NCBI GenBank assembly: GCA_900556975.1
Contig: USQZ01000060.1
Coordinates: 1 to 8,390 of the forward strand
Length of the DNA: 8,390 nt
Source: an uncultured Clostridium sp.
Lineage (GTDB): Bacteria; Bacillota; Clostridia; TANB77; CAG-508
Direction: 5' to 3'
Of this stretch, positions 7,410 through 8,390 are shown piece after piece (position 1 is the first letter of the stretch; the number at the start of each line of letters is the position of its first letter). The notes beneath the pieces are model-generated. The model had not been told where the DNA came from and did no database searches. It worked only from the letters and a program-made list of their open reading frames with translations. The translations under genes were made by a program, and so were the position numbers.

Positions 7410-8390
7410 ATGGATCATAAATTAAAAGACAAATTAAATCCAAAAGATTTCGAAGAAGAAATCTACAAAAATTGGGAAGAAAGTGGAAACTTTAAACCAT
7501 CAAACGATAAAAGTAAAGAGACATACTGTATAATGATGCCACCACCAAACGTAACAGGAAAGCTACATATGGGACACGCATTAGATGGCACAATACAAGA
7601 TATATTAATAAGATTCAAAAGAATGCAAGGTTATAGAACATTATGGCTACCAGGAACAGACCATGCAGCTATATCAACAGAAATGAAAGTTGTTCAAAAA
7701 TTAAAAGCACAAGGAATAAATAAATCAGATCTAGGAAGAGAAAAATTCCTAGAAGAAGCATGGGCATGGACAAAAGAATATGGCGGAATAATTCAAAAAC
7801 AGCAACGTAAATTAGGATGTTCTTGTGACTGGGAAAGAAACAGATTTACATTAGATGAAGGAATGTCAGAAGCGGTTTTAGAGCAATTTGTAAGATTATA
7901 CAATAAAGGATTAATCTATAAAGGAAAGAGAATGGTAAACTGGTGCACAAGCTGTAATACATCAATTTCAGATGCAGAAGTTGAATACAAAGAAGAACCA
8001 TCACACCTATGGCATATTAGATATAAAATTGTTGGAACAGAAGACGAATATATTGAAGTGGCAACAACAAGACCAGAAACAATGCTTGGAGATACAGCAG
8101 TAGCAGTACATCCAGACGATGAAAGATATACACACTTAGTAGGTAAAAAGTGTATATTACCAATCATGAATAAAGAAATACCAATCATAGCAGACGAATT
8201 CGTTGAAAAAGAATTTGGAACAGGATGTGTTAAAATAACACCAGCACATGATATGAACGATTATCAAGCAGGATTAAGACACAACCTAGAAATAATAGAA
8301 GTATTTGACGAAAACTTCAAAATGGGTAACCTAGTTCCTGAATATAAAGGAATGGACTTATTAGAAGCAAGAAAGAAAATAGTTGAAAAA
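7410..8390 (+). CDS. valS: valyl-tRNA synthetase, 3'-truncated by the window edge
   Basis: A cytoplasmic class I aminoacyl-tRNA synthetase that charges tRNA-Val with valine and hydrolyses mischarged threonine. The first 327 codons are present, open to the last base, of a family of about 880. The nucleotide-binding HIGH-type motif is PPPNVTGKLHMGHA (HMGH at 53-56), followed by GTDHAAIST. The zinc-ribbon-like stretch NWCTSCNTSISDAEVEY is at 177-193. The CP1 editing domain starts around residue 200 and contains TTRPETMLGDTAVAVHP (219-235). The KMSKS loop lies beyond the window. The start is fixed by the RBS at 7395-7405. The valine T-box at 4683-4921 is the expected control element for this gene, although two other genes lie between. 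No frame break and no in-frame CGG codon is seen in this part. Confidence 0.97.
   Translation, partial: MDHKLKDKLNPKDFEEEIYKNWEESGNFKPSNDKSKETYCIMMPPPNVTGKLHMGHALDGTIQDILIRFKRMQGYRTLWLPGTDHAAISTEMKVVQKLKAQGINKSDLGREKFLEEAWAWTKEYGGIIQKQQRKLGCSCDWERNRFTLDEGMSEAVLEQFVRLYNKGLIYKGKRMVNWCTSCNTSISDAEVEYKEEPSHLWHIRYKIVGTEDEYIEVATTRPETMLGDTAVAVHPDDERYTHLVGKKCILPIMNKEIPIIADEFVEKEFGTGCVKITPAHDMNDYQAGLRHNLEIIEVFDENFKMGNLVPEYKGMDLLEARKKIVEK

Noticed and set aside
399..8188. Minus-strand open frames inside dnaE, the glycosyltransferases, the epimerase and valS, and the + frame at 4001-4216
   Set aside because: They overlap well-supported genes, have low-complexity translations with no recognisable motifs, and lack convincing ribosome binding sites.

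Overview
The window is AT-rich, with almost every codon ending in A or T. It carries a Firmicutes-type T-box leader, strong AGGAGG-like ribosome binding sites and only TAA stops at the ends of the complete genes. This points to a low-GC, Clostridia-like Firmicute, possibly an uncultured gut lineage; the species cannot be named from the sequence. All supported genes lie on the + strand.

Layout: (1) 1-2355, the C-terminal two thirds of DnaE, the alpha subunit of DNA polymerase III. (2) 2453-4637, a membrane protein that joins a zinc-dependent phospholipase C-like domain to a GT-C type glycosyltransferase; its frame is broken by +1 near 3530. (3) 4640-4921, a promoter and a T-box leader with a valine specifier (GTA), the UGGU acceptor-binding bulge and an intrinsic terminator. 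(4) 4972-5805, a LacX-like aldose 1-epimerase. (5) 5916-7395, a second GT-C glycosyltransferase, also broken by +1, near 6399. (6) 7410 to the window end, the N-terminal 327 codons of valyl-tRNA synthetase. The T-box, epimerase, glycosyltransferase and valS read as one operon controlled by uncharged tRNA-Val; valS is the expected target, and the two sugar genes are carried between leader and valS.

The most notable observation is that the two broken reading frames break in the same way. In each, one extra C sits before a GGA codon, so the zero frame meets CGG AAG and the conserved protein resumes in the +1 frame at GGA AGN. By eye, these are the only two in-frame CGG codons in about 2,500 codons, and both fall exactly where the frame changes. 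Arginine elsewhere is AGA with a few CGT and CGA. This fits +1 ribosomal frameshifting at an unassigned or 'hungry' CGG codon, rather than two independent dead genes. A sequence-specific sequencing artefact remains the main alternative.

The remaining stretches without genes are short: 2356-2452 (promoter and RBS), 4638-4971 (T-box leader) and 5806-5915 (AT-rich inverted repeats and an RBS-like site with no start codon).
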